A stretch of DNA of 64,000 nt from Asticcacaulis sp. ZE23SCel15 (GCF_030505395.1 NZ_CP130044.1:2527001-2591000), one strand, 5' to 3'. Positions 46,814-55,760 are shown, numbered from the stretch's first letter. Translations and numbers: made by a program. Notes: generated by a model not told the origin, from the letters alone.

Positions 46814-49195
46814 TCACGCGACAAAGAGGAAATCATCAACAGACAGGGTTGGGGTGTTCATCAGGAAGGCGATGACATTCGCGCCACTGGCGCCGGTGCC
46901 ATCTACGTCGTACCACAGCGCTCTGGTGTTGGTATCGTAGTAAAAGGTCGCCGTTGCCGCCACGGGAGTGACCCCTGCGCCTTGCAGCAGACCAAGGCCC
47001 GATGTCAGGCTAAAACCGGCAGGAATATTGAACTCAGAGCCTTTGAATACAAATTTGTCGCCTTCGGCATGGCTGAAGTCGAATACGTAGTCGGCCGGTT
47101 CATTCCTTGCGTCGTAATAAAAATAATCCGCACCCACACCACCGGTCAGTTCATCTTCGCCCGCACCGCCGACGAGGAAATCGTTACCCGATCCCCCATC
47201 AAGGATATCGTCACCTTGATCGCCTTGCAGTGTGTCATTACCGTCTTGACCATAAAGCCGATCGTCACCCGTTCCGCCACCGATACTATCATCGCCAGCT
47301 TCGCCGAATAATATGTCATTGCCGGTCTGACCATACATGACATCATTGCCTGCGCCTCCGATCAGGAGGTCGTCATCATCTTCGCCAAACAATGTATCAT
47401 TGCCGTCGTTGCCAAATACAATGTCGTTGCCGATGCCACCCATAAGTATGTCATGGCCACTATCTCCGAGCAGCATGTCATTGCCGGACTGACCGTAAAG
47501 TACGTCATTGTCGGCCCCGCCCATGAGCGTGTCGTTGCCGCTTTCGCCAAACAGCGTGTCCTGCCCCTCATCGCCCATCAGGCTATCGTCACCATAGCCG
47601 CCGATCAGCGTGTCGTTGCCGGTTCCACCGTATAAGTAGTCATTGCCGTCTGCGCCTTGCAACATGTCATCACCGGCCAGTCCGGACATGATGTCTGAGC
47701 CAGACGTGCCGACCAAAGAGTCGGTATTCGCGGTGCCGTTAATGACATCTATGACGTCGTTGAAGGTGACGGTTCGGTTAACCACGGTTTCGCCGCCTCG
47801 GCCATCGCTCAGAGTGTAGGTAAACTGCACCGGACCAAAATAATTGGCATCGGGGATAAACCTGTAGGTGCCGCCACCAATATTGCTGATCGTACCGTGC
47901 GTCACGTTGAAACCGCTAATGCTGATCGTATCGCCATCAGGGTCGATATAGCCCGCCGCCAGTTGCGCCGCCGTGAGGATATAGGCCGTGTCTTCATAGC
48001 CGACCGGAAAGCTAAAGGGGTCTCCGGTGAGCGTTGGGGCACTGTTTTCCAGCAGAACTGACTGATAGACCTCGGTGCTGCCGGTGGCTGAGTTCTGTTC
48101 GGTCCAGACTGCGACCAGGCGTCCATCTGACAGTTCGGTGATGTCAAAGGGATAGGCAAAGCTGTAAGTCGTGCCAATCATGTCGCCGGCGGCAGTATAC
48201 CTTTGTAGAAGGTAGCCTTCATACTGGGTGGCATCTTGCCACCAAATTATGAAACCGCCGTCCTGCAGGGCTTTTACATTGGGGTTTGACTGCGCGCCTT
48301 GAGCGGGTGGAGGCCCAATGGGGCGCAACAGGCTTCCGTTCGCACTATGAAGCGCAAAGGTTACATCATAGCCCGATGGATTGGCGTGTCCGTAATTATT
48401 GCCAGAGTAGGCAATGATAAAATTGCCGTTAGCCAGCGTATCTATGTGCACATCATAAATGGTATTGCGCTGATTTATTGTGCTGTAACCACCAATTGAT
48501 ACCTCCGAGCCAATCGCCACACCGTTTGCGTCATACCGTTTCAAAAAAATATTTGATGTGGGGTAATCGTGGTCGCTCCAGGCCACAACATAACCGCCGT
48601 CATTGGTATTGCTCACAACCGAATTATATTGGTCATTATATATACGGGATGGAGCGTAGGTATTGAGTTGAGCATTTGTACCCACTGTGTTGCCGGAGGC
48701 ATCAAAGCGCTGGGTAAAAATGCCTGTGTCCGCATCATCAGGTGCGGTCCAGGTCACGACATAGCCACCGCCGGAAAGTTCTGCGATCTCAGGCGAATAG
48801 CCGGTCGTAGCGGCGGCCGTATTGACCAGAGTTTCCGTGCCGATCTTGGTGCCTGAGCCACTGAAAGCCTGAGCGTAATGCCAAACGCCCGCGCCGTTTT
48901 GTCCATCACTTTCCCAGGTGACCGCAAATCCTCCGTTCGCTGTGCCGGTGACGGCAAAGTTGGATTGATCGCCGGCGACGGTGGTGTTGACAGCGACTTC
49001 ACCACCAACCTTGACGCCGGTCGCCGAGTAGACCTGAGCGTAGACGCCTTTTGTGGCGCCGTCGTCCTGTCCCGTACTCGACCAAACAACGACAAAGCCT
49101 CCGTTGGTCAGATTGGCAACTTTGGCGCCACCTTGATCGCCATTGGTATAGCTGTTAACCAAAACACGGTTTTGCGGTGAATACATTGTGACCAT
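46814..49195 (-). CDS. RTX calcium-binding protein, type I secretion substrate
   Basis: A 793-residue protein with GGAGG 7 bases before the ATG and no signal peptide. Residues about 1-385 hold propeller-like repeats (GGFVVVWSSTGQDDG, GGFAVTWESDGQNG, GGYVVAWSDHD). Residues about 387-475 are a cadherin-like domain (DPDGDTISISGF...RFIPDANYFG). Residues about 490-690 are some 22 calcium-binding nonapeptides of type GGxGNDxLx. The last 105 end LWYDVDGTGASG...DDFLFVA, a usual type I secretion C-terminus. It is probably a secreted adhesin or surface protein; no enzyme domain is seen. No ABC exporter or TolC partner lies beside it. Confidence 0.9.
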   Translation of the reverse strand: MVTMYSPQNRVLVNSYTNGDQGGAKVANLTNGGFVVVWSSTGQDDGATKGVYAQVYSATGVKVGGEVAVNTTVAGDQSNFAVTGTANGGFAVTWESDGQNGAGVWHYAQAFSGSGTKIGTETLVNTAAATTGYSPEIAELSGGGYVVTWTAPDDADTGIFTQRFDASGNTVGTNAQLNTYAPSRIYNDQYNSVVSNTNDGGYVVAWSDHDYPTSNIFLKRYDANGVAIGSEVSIGGYSTINQRNTIYDVHIDTLANGNFIIAYSGNNYGHANPSGYDVTFALHSANGSLLRPIGPPPAQGAQSNPNVKALQDGGFIIWWQDATQYEGYLLQRYTAAGDMIGTTYSFAYPFDITELSDGRLVAVWTEQNSATGSTEVYQSVLLENSAPTLTGDPFSFPVGYEDTAYILTAAQLAAGYIDPDGDTISISGFNVTHGTISNIGGGTYRFIPDANYFGPVQFTYTLSDGRGGETVVNRTVTFNDVIDVINGTANTDSLVGTSGSDIMSGLAGDDMLQGADGNDYLYGGTGNDTLIGGYGDDSLMGDEGQDTLFGESGNDTLMGGADNDVLYGQSGNDMLLGDSGHDILMGGIGNDIVFGNDGNDTLFGEDDDDLLIGGAGNDVMYGQTGNDILFGEAGDDSIGGGTGDDRLYGQDGNDTLQGDQGDDILDGGSGNDFLVGGAGEDELTGGVGADYFYYDARNEPADYVFDFSHAEGDKFVFKGSEFNIPAGFSLTSGLGLLQGAGVTPVAATATFYYDTNTRALWYDVDGTGASGANVIAFLMNTPTLSVDDFLFVA

Positions 49196-49386
49196 TGCAA
49201 TCCCTCCCAGGACTTAGGTTTGGCGGCCCATAGGCGTCCAATTCATGACGTTTCTAAGCTTAATTTAATCTGATATTGATAATATTATACCAGAAAAACG
49301 ACGGACTTCCATACAGGTCAAGTCAATTGTGGGTTATTCGCCTATTGTGCAGGGCTGCAACCAGACGACCCCCTTATGACTTATGA

Positions 49387-50193
49387 TTAGTCCTCAATGG
49401 TGTCGTGGGTGGCAACCGCGCCGCGGCGCCAGTAGCCCGCGGCTTTAAGCCATTTCGGATGGATGCTGTGGTCTCTGATGAGTTGGGTGCGCAAGGCCTT
49501 AGCGATGGCGGATTCGCAGGCAACCCAGGCGTAGCAGTCGCCTGACGGGAGGTGGATGGCCTTCAAGGCTTCGCTTAGCGTCTGACCTTCACGGCGATAA
49601 ACCCAGTGTATAGTGATATCGGCGGGGGTATCGAAGCTGAGTTGGTCGGTCTCAAACTCGACCTCGGCCAGAACCACGGCTTTGGCACCAGCCGGCAATT
49701 CTTCCAAACGGCGGCCGATTGCGGGCAGGGCAGTGTCATCGCCAATCAGAATATAACCGTCAAAGGCCATGGGGATCACAAACGAGCCGCGCGGGCCGCC
49801 GACCCTGAGATCATCGCCGACTTTGGCGGTCTGTGCCCATGTGGTCGCTGGCCCCGCCTCATGGACGGCGAAGTCGAGCGTGACGTGGTTGTTTGTACGG
49901 TCATAGGCGCGCGGGGTATAGTCGCGGGCAATGACGGTCTGGCCTTCCGGCATCTGCCTTATACCGTCGGGGCCCAGCACAGGTGTGGTAATCTCACCGG
50001 TCACAGGATCAGGAAAAAAGACCTTTACATGGTCGTCGAAGCCCAGACTGGTAAAGCCGGTCAGGTCATTGCCGCCTAATACGATCCGGATCATGTTTGG
50101 CGACAGATGATGTTTTGACACAACTTTCAGGTGGCGGGCCGGGCCCAGATTATGGCGCACGCGTGCCGGTGTACGTGAATCGGTTTCGGTCAT
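49387..50193 (-). CDS. Siderophore-interacting ferric reductase (NfeF/ViuB-like)
   Basis: A 268-residue FAD-binding protein of the siderophore-interacting family, reducing ferric siderophores with NAD(P)H to release Fe2+. The FAD site is RDYTPRAYD (RxYTxR) followed by DFAVHEAGPATTWAQ and VGGPRGSFVIP. The C-terminal half has VACESAIAKALR and ends near KAAGYWRRG. Its ATG abuts the stop of the PadR gene exactly, so the pair is coupled. This is the E. coli yqjI-yqjH (nfeR-nfeF) arrangement. Confidence 0.92.
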   Translation of the reverse strand: MTETDSRTPARVRHNLGPARHLKVVSKHHLSPNMIRIVLGGNDLTGFTSLGFDDHVKVFFPDPVTGEITTPVLGPDGIRQMPEGQTVIARDYTPRAYDRTNNHVTLDFAVHEAGPATTWAQTAKVGDDLRVGGPRGSFVIPMAFDGYILIGDDTALPAIGRRLEELPAGAKAVVLAEVEFETDQLSFDTPADITIHWVYRREGQTLSEALKAIHLPSGDCYAWVACESAIAKALRTQLIRDHSIHPKWLKAAGYWRRGAVATHDTIED

Positions 50194-50820
50194 TCAGATA
50201 CGCTCCACCTTTTTGGCGGCCTCATCCAGAATGTCGGCAATGGCTTCGATCTCGGCCAGAGTCAGGGGCTCACGGTTGAGGCGCAGATGAAGGGCGGTTT
50301 TGAAGTTTTCAATCGCCCTCACAATCTGAGGCGGACGTTCGCCCAGTCGGTCCTTGCCGCGTTCAAGGCGGCCCATGGCATCCGCAACCGCATCGGCGTT
50401 TTGTGTCAGGAACTCCAGACCGGCGGGCGTGATGGTATAAAGCTTGCGTCCGTCTTCAGTGGCGGCAATGGTGGCATAGCCCAGTTCCTCGATCCAGGTC
50501 AGGATCGGATAGACCACGCCAGGGCTGGGGGAATAGGCACCGTCGAGTTTATCTTCGATCGCCTTGATCAGTTCGTAGCCATGGCTTGGTTTTTCACTGA
50601 TGTAGGTCAACAGCACCAGACGCAGGCCGCCATGGCCGAAAATGCGCCCGCCACCGCGTCTTTTGTCACCTCGGCCTTCAGGAGCGTCGCCAAAGCCGCG
50701 ACCTCTGGGGCCATGACGGCCTGCGCCCATGCCGCCAAAGATGTCGTCGCGTTGCCGCAGGATGTGTGCGCCGCCATGGCGCATATGTGTAAATCTATGC
50801 ATTTCTATATCTTTCTTCAT
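50194..50820 (-). CDS. PadR-family metal-responsive repressor (YqjI/NfeR-like)
   Basis: A regulator of about 208 residues (202 from the ATG at 50802, which is equally plausible). The PadR winged helix begins FGHGGLRLVLLTYISEKPSHGYELIKAIEDK and continues SPSPGVVYPILTWIEELGY. In front is a His/Gly/Arg-rich region (MHRFTHMRHGGAH, GRHGPRGRGFG). E. coli YqjI has a His-rich N-terminus that binds nickel and loses DNA binding with excess metal; this stretch has fewer His and no Cys but is in the same place. It is followed directly by the reductase gene it would repress, with a double palindrome just upstream. Confidence 0.85.
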   Translation of the reverse strand: MKKDIEMHRFTHMRHGGAHILRQRDDIFGGMGAGRHGPRGRGFGDAPEGRGDKRRGGGRIFGHGGLRLVLLTYISEKPSHGYELIKAIEDKLDGAYSPSPGVVYPILTWIEELGYATIAATEDGRKLYTITPAGLEFLTQNADAVADAMGRLERGKDRLGERPPQIVRAIENFKTALHLRLNREPLTLAEIEAIADILDEAAKKVERI

Positions 50821-50822
50821 TT

Positions 50823-50845
50823 TAGACAATGTCTAGATATATCTA
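50823..50845. promoter_or_regulatory. Overlapping palindromes, PadR operator candidate
   Basis: TAGACA-A-TGTCTA (50823-50835) and TAGATATATCTA (50834-50845) are both perfect and share the bases TA. Further ATCTAAAT copies follow to about 50860. They lie 3-43 bases before the start of the PadR gene. PadR regulators usually bind such A/T-rich dyads to control themselves. Confidence 0.65.
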
Positions 50846-50984
50846 AATTGCATCTAAATCAAGATGCGGTGCATGAATTTTATTTAATGTCTGAATCTGC
50901 ATCCAAATGGCGGCCTCAAAGGCTCTAGTCATCAAAGGGCCGGTTATAAGGATTGGCCCGCCATTTTTACTGAGGAGTATGAAT

Positions 50985-51362
50985 ATGGAAATTCTGATTC
51001 CGCTGGCCCCATTTATCATGGTGATCGCCATTGTTGTGGTGTCAAAGATCTACAAAAACAAAGAGCAGACTGAGATTCACAAGACCCTGCGCATGGCCAT
51101 CGAAAAAGGCCAGAACCTGTCGAAAGACGACTTCGACATTCTGCGCAACAATGTGAAGGTTAAAACGCCAATGAATGATATCCGCAACGGACTGATCACT
51201 ATGTTTGTAGGCATCGGCATCGGCGTGTTCGGTTATTTCCTGAGCTTTCAGGAAAGCGATGCCCTTTATCCGCTAGTCGGTATTGGGGCGATTCCGGGCT
51301 TTATCGGGCTGGCGCTGGTACTGATCGGTCTCGTGGGTTTGGCTCAAAAGAAAAAGGATTAA
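50985..51362 (+). CDS. Two-helix membrane protein (DUF6249-like)
   Basis: A 125-residue protein. A first membrane helix (LIPLAPFIMVIAIVVVSKIY) is followed by a cytoplasmic linker with TLRMAIEKGQNLSKDDFDIL. Two more hydrophobic segments follow (LITMFVGIGIGVFGYFL and IGAIPGFIGLALVLIGLVGLA), and it ends in KKKD. The start at 50985 has GAGGAG 8 bases upstream. This form is commonly found beside ECF sigma factors in Caulobacterales, as here, 25 bases upstream. Its role is unknown; a sensor or accessory to the sigma system is possible. Confidence 0.78.
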   Translation: MEILIPLAPFIMVIAIVVVSKIYKNKEQTEIHKTLRMAIEKGQNLSKDDFDILRNNVKVKTPMNDIRNGLITMFVGIGIGVFGYFLSFQESDALYPLVGIGAIPGFIGLALVLIGLVGLAQKKKD

Positions 51363-51387
51363 GCGGCGCTAAGCTCGCGACCCCTTC

Positions 51388-52023
51388 ATGTTACACTCAG
51401 CCGGTGAAAATTCTGCGCAGGATCAGTCCGATATCGACCTCATCGGTCGGGCGGTTACCGGATCGCATACCGCTTTCGGCGAACTTGTCCGCCGTCATAG
51501 CGGGGCCTTGCGCACGCATTTGCGGCGTATGGGGGCGCAAAGCTCAGATGCTGACGATATCGCGCAGGAGACGTTCATGGCGGCCTTCGAGCGTTTATCT
51601 GAGTTCCGCTTTGAAGGGCCGTTTATTGCCTGGTTGAAGATGATCGCCTCGCGCCGGTATCTGAAAAAGCTGAAAGTCGCCCAAAAGTACCTGTTTACCG
51701 ATGATGTCACCCTGTTTGAGACGCCGGATCAGGCACCGCCTCCGGCTGATATGCGATTGCATGATCTGGATAGTGCGCTCTCACAGCTTAAGCCGATAGA
51801 GCGGGTGTGCGTGACGCTTAATTTCAGTGCCGGGTTATCTCATGGTGACGTCGCCGTTGAGACCGGTCTGCCGCTGGGGACGGTAAAAAGCCACATTAAA
51901 CGTGGGCTGGATCAGCTTAAATTCGCGCTCATGGTGCCAAACGCTTCATCTCACCCAAATTCTTCATCTCAAGACGGCGCGACCGTTTCTGCGACGCCGA
52001 CATTCATGGACGAACGAAGATGA
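51388..52023 (+). CDS. ECF-type RNA polymerase sigma factor
   Basis: A 211-residue sigma-70 family factor. Region 2 is FGELVRRHSGALRTHLRRMGAQSSDADDIAQETFMAAFERL with FIAWLKMIASRRYLKKLK. Region 4 is LKPIERVCVTLNFSAGLSHGDVAVETGLPLGTVKSHIKRGLDQLK. It directs transcription of an unknown stress regulon. The stop overlaps the start of the downstream membrane protein (ATGA), the usual sign of a sigma/anti-sigma pair. The Ser-rich C-terminal tail of about 30 residues is not part of the family. Confidence 0.92.
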   Translation: MLHSAGENSAQDQSDIDLIGRAVTGSHTAFGELVRRHSGALRTHLRRMGAQSSDADDIAQETFMAAFERLSEFRFEGPFIAWLKMIASRRYLKKLKVAQKYLFTDDVTLFETPDQAPPPADMRLHDLDSALSQLKPIERVCVTLNFSAGLSHGDVAVETGLPLGTVKSHIKRGLDQLKFALMVPNASSHPNSSSQDGATVSATPTFMDERR

Positions 52024-52456
52024 CCGACGACAAAGATCCTTATATCCGTGCGCTCTTTGACATAAGTCCGGCCTATGACGATGCGCCTGTTTTTCAGCAA
52101 AAAGTCATGATGGGGCTGACGCTCAAATCGTGGCTCAGGCAGGGGCTGGTGGTGATTTCCGGGCTGATCGGCGGGCTTTATGCCCTGACGCAATTCGTGC
52201 GTATGCCGGAATGGTCGCTCAAAGGAGGGGGGGGTACACCGGCTCACTTCAGATGGCGACCCGCCGTACCGATGCCACGGTTGAGGCCGGGGTTGAGTTT
52301 ATTGACATCATGGCCCGCGGACTGGCTGACAGTTTGTTTGCCGTGGGCGGATATGTGCAGTGGATGCAGACACCGCAGTTTTTCTGGGTAAGCTTTGCGC
52401 TCTGTTCGTGCATTCTGGTGCTCTACTTGTTGAATGATGCTCAGGAACGCATATAA
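52020..52456 (+). CDS. Putative membrane anti-sigma factor, split by G8 run
   Basis: The first part is in frame from the ATG at 52020 (about 71 residues, with a membrane helix LVVISGLIGGLYALTQFV). At a run of eight G (52227-52234) the protein-like frame moves back by one base and continues through YTGSLQMATRRTDATVEAG and a second helix (FFWVSFALCSCILVLYLLN) to a stop at 52456. In the original frame the remaining 50 residues look random before a stop at 52391. Nine or six G would join the frames, giving about 145 residues. It is coupled to the sigma gene by ATGA overlap. Causes: sequencing error, phase variation, or -1 slippage. Confidence 0.6.
52227..52234 (+). repeat. G8 homopolymer tract
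   Basis: Eight consecutive G inside the putative anti-sigma gene mark the point where the coding frame changes. The 8-base C run in ppx (33905-33912) stays in frame, so runs of this length are not always misread here. Confidence 0.9.
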
Positions 52457-52501
52457 GTCCTCAGCACCGCCAGTTCCCGGCGCGCATTAAGAGGTTCGAC
52501 T

Positions 52502-53317
52502 GTGAGTATTCATGCCAAGGTCAAGCGCCTGACCGCCCCTGAAATATACGCCCGTAAAGGGCAGGTGCCGCTGGTGTGCCTGACCGCCTACACAGCACCG
52601 GTCGCTGAAATCCTTGATGAGCACTGCGATGTGCTGCTGGTGGGCGACAGTGTCGGCATGGTGGTGCACGGCCTGCCATCGACCATTGGCGTGACCATGG
52701 ACATGATGATCCTGCATGCGCAGGCGGTCATGCGCGGATCGGATAAGGCATTTGTGGTCGTTGATATGCCGTTTGGTTCCTATGAGGCGGGACAGGAACA
52801 GGCATTTCATAATGCGGCGCGGCTGCTGAAGGAGACAGGCGCTCAGGCCGTTAAGATCGAAAGCGGGCCGACGGTCCATGAGACCGTCGCCTATCTGGTT
52901 CAGCGCGGTATTCCGGTCATGGGCCATGTCGGCTTGCGCCCGCAGGCGGTGAATGTCGATGGGGGCTTCAAGGCCAAGGGGCGCACAGAGGCCGAGCGCA
53001 AAAAAGTCATTCAGGAAGCGCTGGATACCGACGCCGCCGGTGCTTTTGCCATTGTCGTCGAAGGCGTGGCCGAGGATCTGGCGCGCGAAATCACCGTTCT
53101 TGTCAAGGCACCGACGATTGGAATCGGGGCTTCGGCGGGCTGTGACGGGCAGGTTCTGGTGACCGATGACATGCTGGGGCTGTTCGACTGGTCGCCCAAG
53201 TTTGTGCGCCGGTATGCCGATATGCGTGGAGCGATTTCAAAGGCGGCTGAGGATTATGCCAAAGATGTCCGCGATCGCAGCTTTCCCGCCCCACAAGAGA
53301 CATATTTTGCCAAATAA
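52502..53317 (+). CDS. panB: 3-methyl-2-oxobutanoate hydroxymethyltransferase
   Basis: A 271-residue enzyme of pantothenate synthesis, adding a hydroxymethyl from methylene-THF to alpha-ketoisovalerate. It starts at GTG with AGAGG 7 bases upstream. The metal and substrate motifs are visible: LLVGDSVGMVVHG, DMPFGSYEAG, KIESGPTVHETV, GHVGLRPQ and IGIGASAGCDGQVLV. Family length is about 265-280. The usual partner panC is not in the window. It appears to be a single gene. Confidence 0.97.
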   Translation: MSIHAKVKRLTAPEIYARKGQVPLVCLTAYTAPVAEILDEHCDVLLVGDSVGMVVHGLPSTIGVTMDMMILHAQAVMRGSDKAFVVVDMPFGSYEAGQEQAFHNAARLLKETGAQAVKIESGPTVHETVAYLVQRGIPVMGHVGLRPQAVNVDGGFKAKGRTEAERKKVIQEALDTDAAGAFAIVVEGVAEDLAREITVLVKAPTIGIGASAGCDGQVLVTDDMLGLFDWSPKFVRRYADMRGAISKAAEDYAKDVRDRSFPAPQETYFAK

Positions 53318-53466
53318 ATAGCCCAAACCGATGGGTGTGGGGGCTTAACCGCTAAATCCCCGGCTAAATTCGTTGCGCAACCTCGTGCTTGTCGCTAGGT
53401 TCGCGCGCAAAACAGGGTTAAAACACCTCGGCATATTGCGAGGCCTGAGATTATTGAGGATTATTC

Positions 53467-54270
53467 GTGAGCGATATTTTTGAAGAAGCCGAAGAAGGGC
53501 TTCGCACGGAAAAATGGACCAGCATCGCTAAAAAGAGCGCGCCCTGGGTGGGCGGTGGTCTGGGACTGGCGCTACTGGCCGCCCTCGGTGTCTGGGGCTT
53601 TACCCATATGCAGTCCAAGGATGCCGCCAAGGCATCTGAGACTTACGCTGCGGGTCTTGAGGCCCTGCAATCGGGCGATAAGGTTAAGGCCGCTAAGGAT
53701 TTTGATGAGACCGTCAAGACCGGAGCGGACGCTTATGAGTTTATGGCGCTGACCCAGCTTGCCGCCATTGCACTCAGTGACGATAAGCCGGCGGACGCTC
53801 TGGCCAAGCTTGATGAAGCCGCCAAAGTAACCGGTGATCCGCTACTGAAAGATCTGGCGTCACTTAAGGCCGCCTATATCGCCTTTGATGAGAAGGCGAT
53901 CTTTGCCGATCTTGAAAAGCGCCTGATGCCGCTGACCAAGGACGGGCGTCCCTATCAGGCCCTGGCCAAGGAAGCGCTGGCCATGGCCAAGATCCAGAAT
54001 GGCGACCTGAAAGGCGCCCGCGCTGATCTTGAAACCCTGGCGATTACGCTCGGCACCCCTGATGGTGTTAAGGAACGCGCCCAGCAGGCGGTTCAGGCGA
54101 TTGATTCCGGTGCGGCCGATCTGGCGCGCAAGATTGTCGCCCTGCCCAAGCCGTCGGATGAGCAACTGCGCGAACAGGTCATGAAGCTTCAGGCGATGCA
54201 GCAGGCGCAAATGCAAGCCCAGATGCAGGCTCAGGCGGCGGCACAAGGTCAGGCGCCGACGCCGCAATAA
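53467..54270 (+). CDS. YfgM-like TPR membrane protein
   Basis: A 267-residue protein starting at GTG (TGAGGATTATTC upstream). A short cytoplasmic part is followed by one membrane helix (about 27-46) and TPR-like helices (AAGLEALQSGDKVKAAKDFDE, LTQLAAIALSDDKPADALAKLDEAAK), ending in a Met/Gln-rich tail (MQAQMQAQMQAQAAAQ-type). This is the TPR_21/YfgM plan, an ancillary subunit of the Sec translocon that works with PpiD. The order with bamB and der is the same as in E. coli yfgM-bamB-der. The tail is unusual. Confidence 0.85.
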   Translation: MSDIFEEAEEGLRTEKWTSIAKKSAPWVGGGLGLALLAALGVWGFTHMQSKDAAKASETYAAGLEALQSGDKVKAAKDFDETVKTGADAYEFMALTQLAAIALSDDKPADALAKLDEAAKVTGDPLLKDLASLKAAYIAFDEKAIFADLEKRLMPLTKDGRPYQALAKEALAMAKIQNGDLKGARADLETLAITLGTPDGVKERAQQAVQAIDSGAADLARKIVALPKPSDEQLREQVMKLQAMQQAQMQAQMQAQAAAQGQAPTPQ

Positions 54271-54320
54271 CGCTACCCGACACACTATAAACTCCAGATA
54301 CATCCGAGACGGAAACCCCA

Positions 54321-55721
54321 ATGATGCATTCTAAGGCTTACATAAAGACCGCCAGCGTTATGGCTTTGGCCTTGGCCGTGGGACTTTCCGGCTGCTCGAC
54401 GATCAGCCGCCTTAATCCCCTGAACAAGGGTGACGAAGGCCCCGAAGCCGTGGCGACACAGGGTGAGCGGATTTCTATTGTCGCCTTTGATCAGAAGATG
54501 GCGCCGTCGGAAAGTCTGGCAGGCATTGATTTTTACGTGCCCGAAGCCAAGACGGTGGCCTCATGGCCCAAGGCCGGTGGTCCGGACGGCGTTGAAATCG
54601 ATCATGTCGATGCCGCCAAAGATTTCAAAGTCGCGTGGACAAAATCGATTGGTGAGAAATCCAAGGGTTTGTCGCAGGTTCTGGCGCCGCCAGTATCGGA
54701 CGGTAAGCTCATCTACGTCATGGACGGCAATGCCCACGTCAGCGCCTTTGACGTTAATTCAGGTGAGCGGGTATGGGAGCAGAACCTTAATCCCGACATC
54801 AAGCGCGATAAAGACGCCTTTGGCGGTGGTCTGGCCCTGAATGGCGATAAGTTGTTCGTAACCTCTGGCTATCGTCTGGTGGTCGCCCTGAATGCTCAGA
54901 CGGGTGCGCGCGAGTGGGAAAAGACACTGGATTCGCCCGCGCACGCTGCCCCTATTTATAATGCCAAATATGTGTTTGTGACCGATGTCGACAATCAGCT
55001 TATGGCGTTTGATGTCACCACGGGCGATCCGATGTGGACCTATCAGGCCATTGTGGAGCCCGCCCGTATTCTGAAATCATCCTCTCCGGTTATAGGCGGC
55101 AATGTGCTTTATGCGCCGTTCTCTTCGGGTGAACTGATCGCGCTCGATACCAATACCGGCAGCCCGGTGTGGCAGCAGGTTCTGGCCCGCACCAGCCGTA
55201 CCAACGCCCTGTCTGAAATCCGCGACATCTCCGGTCATCCGGTGATCTATCGCAACGAAGTGTTCGCGGCCTCCCATTCGGGCGTGTTTGCCGCCATGGA
55301 CCTCAAAACCGGTCAGCCACGCTGGACCGTCAATGCCGACAGCATCAACACACCTCTGCCCGCCGGTGATGTGGTTTATCTGGCGACCGTTCAGGGCGAA
55401 CTGATGGCCGTCAACCGCGATTCCGGTCAGGTGTACTGGCTGGCCGACCTCAATGAAGGCGAGCCGAAGACCAAGAAAAGCTTCTTTGGTCTGGGCAAGG
55501 AAAAGAAAATCGGTATACGCACCGTTTGGACCGGGCCAGTGCTGGCATCGGGGCGTCTGATCCTTGTCAATTCCGACGGTAAGGCTGTGGCGTTTGATCC
55601 TAAGACCGGCAAGAAAACCGAAGAGCTTAAGATCGAAGGCGCGGCCTTCATCGCGCCGATCCCGGTCGGCGATAAGTTGTTCGTTGTCACCAATGATGCC
55701 AAGCTAGTCGCGATACAGTAA
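54321..55721 (+). CDS. bamB: Outer membrane assembly lipoprotein BamB
   Basis: A 466-residue lipoprotein with the signal ending in the lipobox LSGC. It is an eight-bladed beta-propeller with PQQ-like repeats (GKLIYVMDGNAHVSAFDVNSGERVWEQ, GDKLFVTSGYRLVVALNAQTGAREWEK, GGNVLYAPFSSGELIALDTNTGSPVWQQ and others). It is a scaffold subunit of the BAM complex. The C-terminal blade holds a Lys-rich insertion (TKKSFFGLGKEKK). It stands between the YfgM-like gene and der, as in E. coli. Confidence 0.94.
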   Translation: MMHSKAYIKTASVMALALAVGLSGCSTISRLNPLNKGDEGPEAVATQGERISIVAFDQKMAPSESLAGIDFYVPEAKTVASWPKAGGPDGVEIDHVDAAKDFKVAWTKSIGEKSKGLSQVLAPPVSDGKLIYVMDGNAHVSAFDVNSGERVWEQNLNPDIKRDKDAFGGGLALNGDKLFVTSGYRLVVALNAQTGAREWEKTLDSPAHAAPIYNAKYVFVTDVDNQLMAFDVTTGDPMWTYQAIVEPARILKSSSPVIGGNVLYAPFSSGELIALDTNTGSPVWQQVLARTSRTNALSEIRDISGHPVIYRNEVFAASHSGVFAAMDLKTGQPRWTVNADSINTPLPAGDVVYLATVQGELMAVNRDSGQVYWLADLNEGEPKTKKSFFGLGKEKKIGIRTVWTGPVLASGRLILVNSDGKAVAFDPKTGKKTEELKIEGAAFIAPIPVGDKLFVVTNDAKLVAIQ

Positions 55722-55734
55722 ATACTGGCATTTA

Positions 55735-55760
55735 GGCCCGTCTGTCTGTAAAGACGGGCC
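55735..55760 (+). promoter_or_regulatory. Perfect hairpin abutting the der start codon
   Basis: A perfect 9-bp stem GGCCCGTCT/AGACGGGCC with an 8-base loop (GTCTGTAA) ends at the base before the der ATG. No T-run follows, so it is not a standard terminator. It occupies the place where the ribosome-binding site should be, and no such site is otherwise visible. It may limit der translation or insulate it from bamB. Confidence 0.6.

Noticed and set aside
47100..47640. Tandem DNA repeat in the RTX gene as a mobile or CRISPR-like repeat
   Set aside because: The periodicity is 27 bases and follows the calcium-binding nonapeptides; it is coding and variable at the DNA level.
53375..53408. Inverted repeat AACCT...AGGTT upstream of the yfgM-like gene
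   Set aside because: The arms are short with a bulge and a long loop, and nothing links it to a known element.
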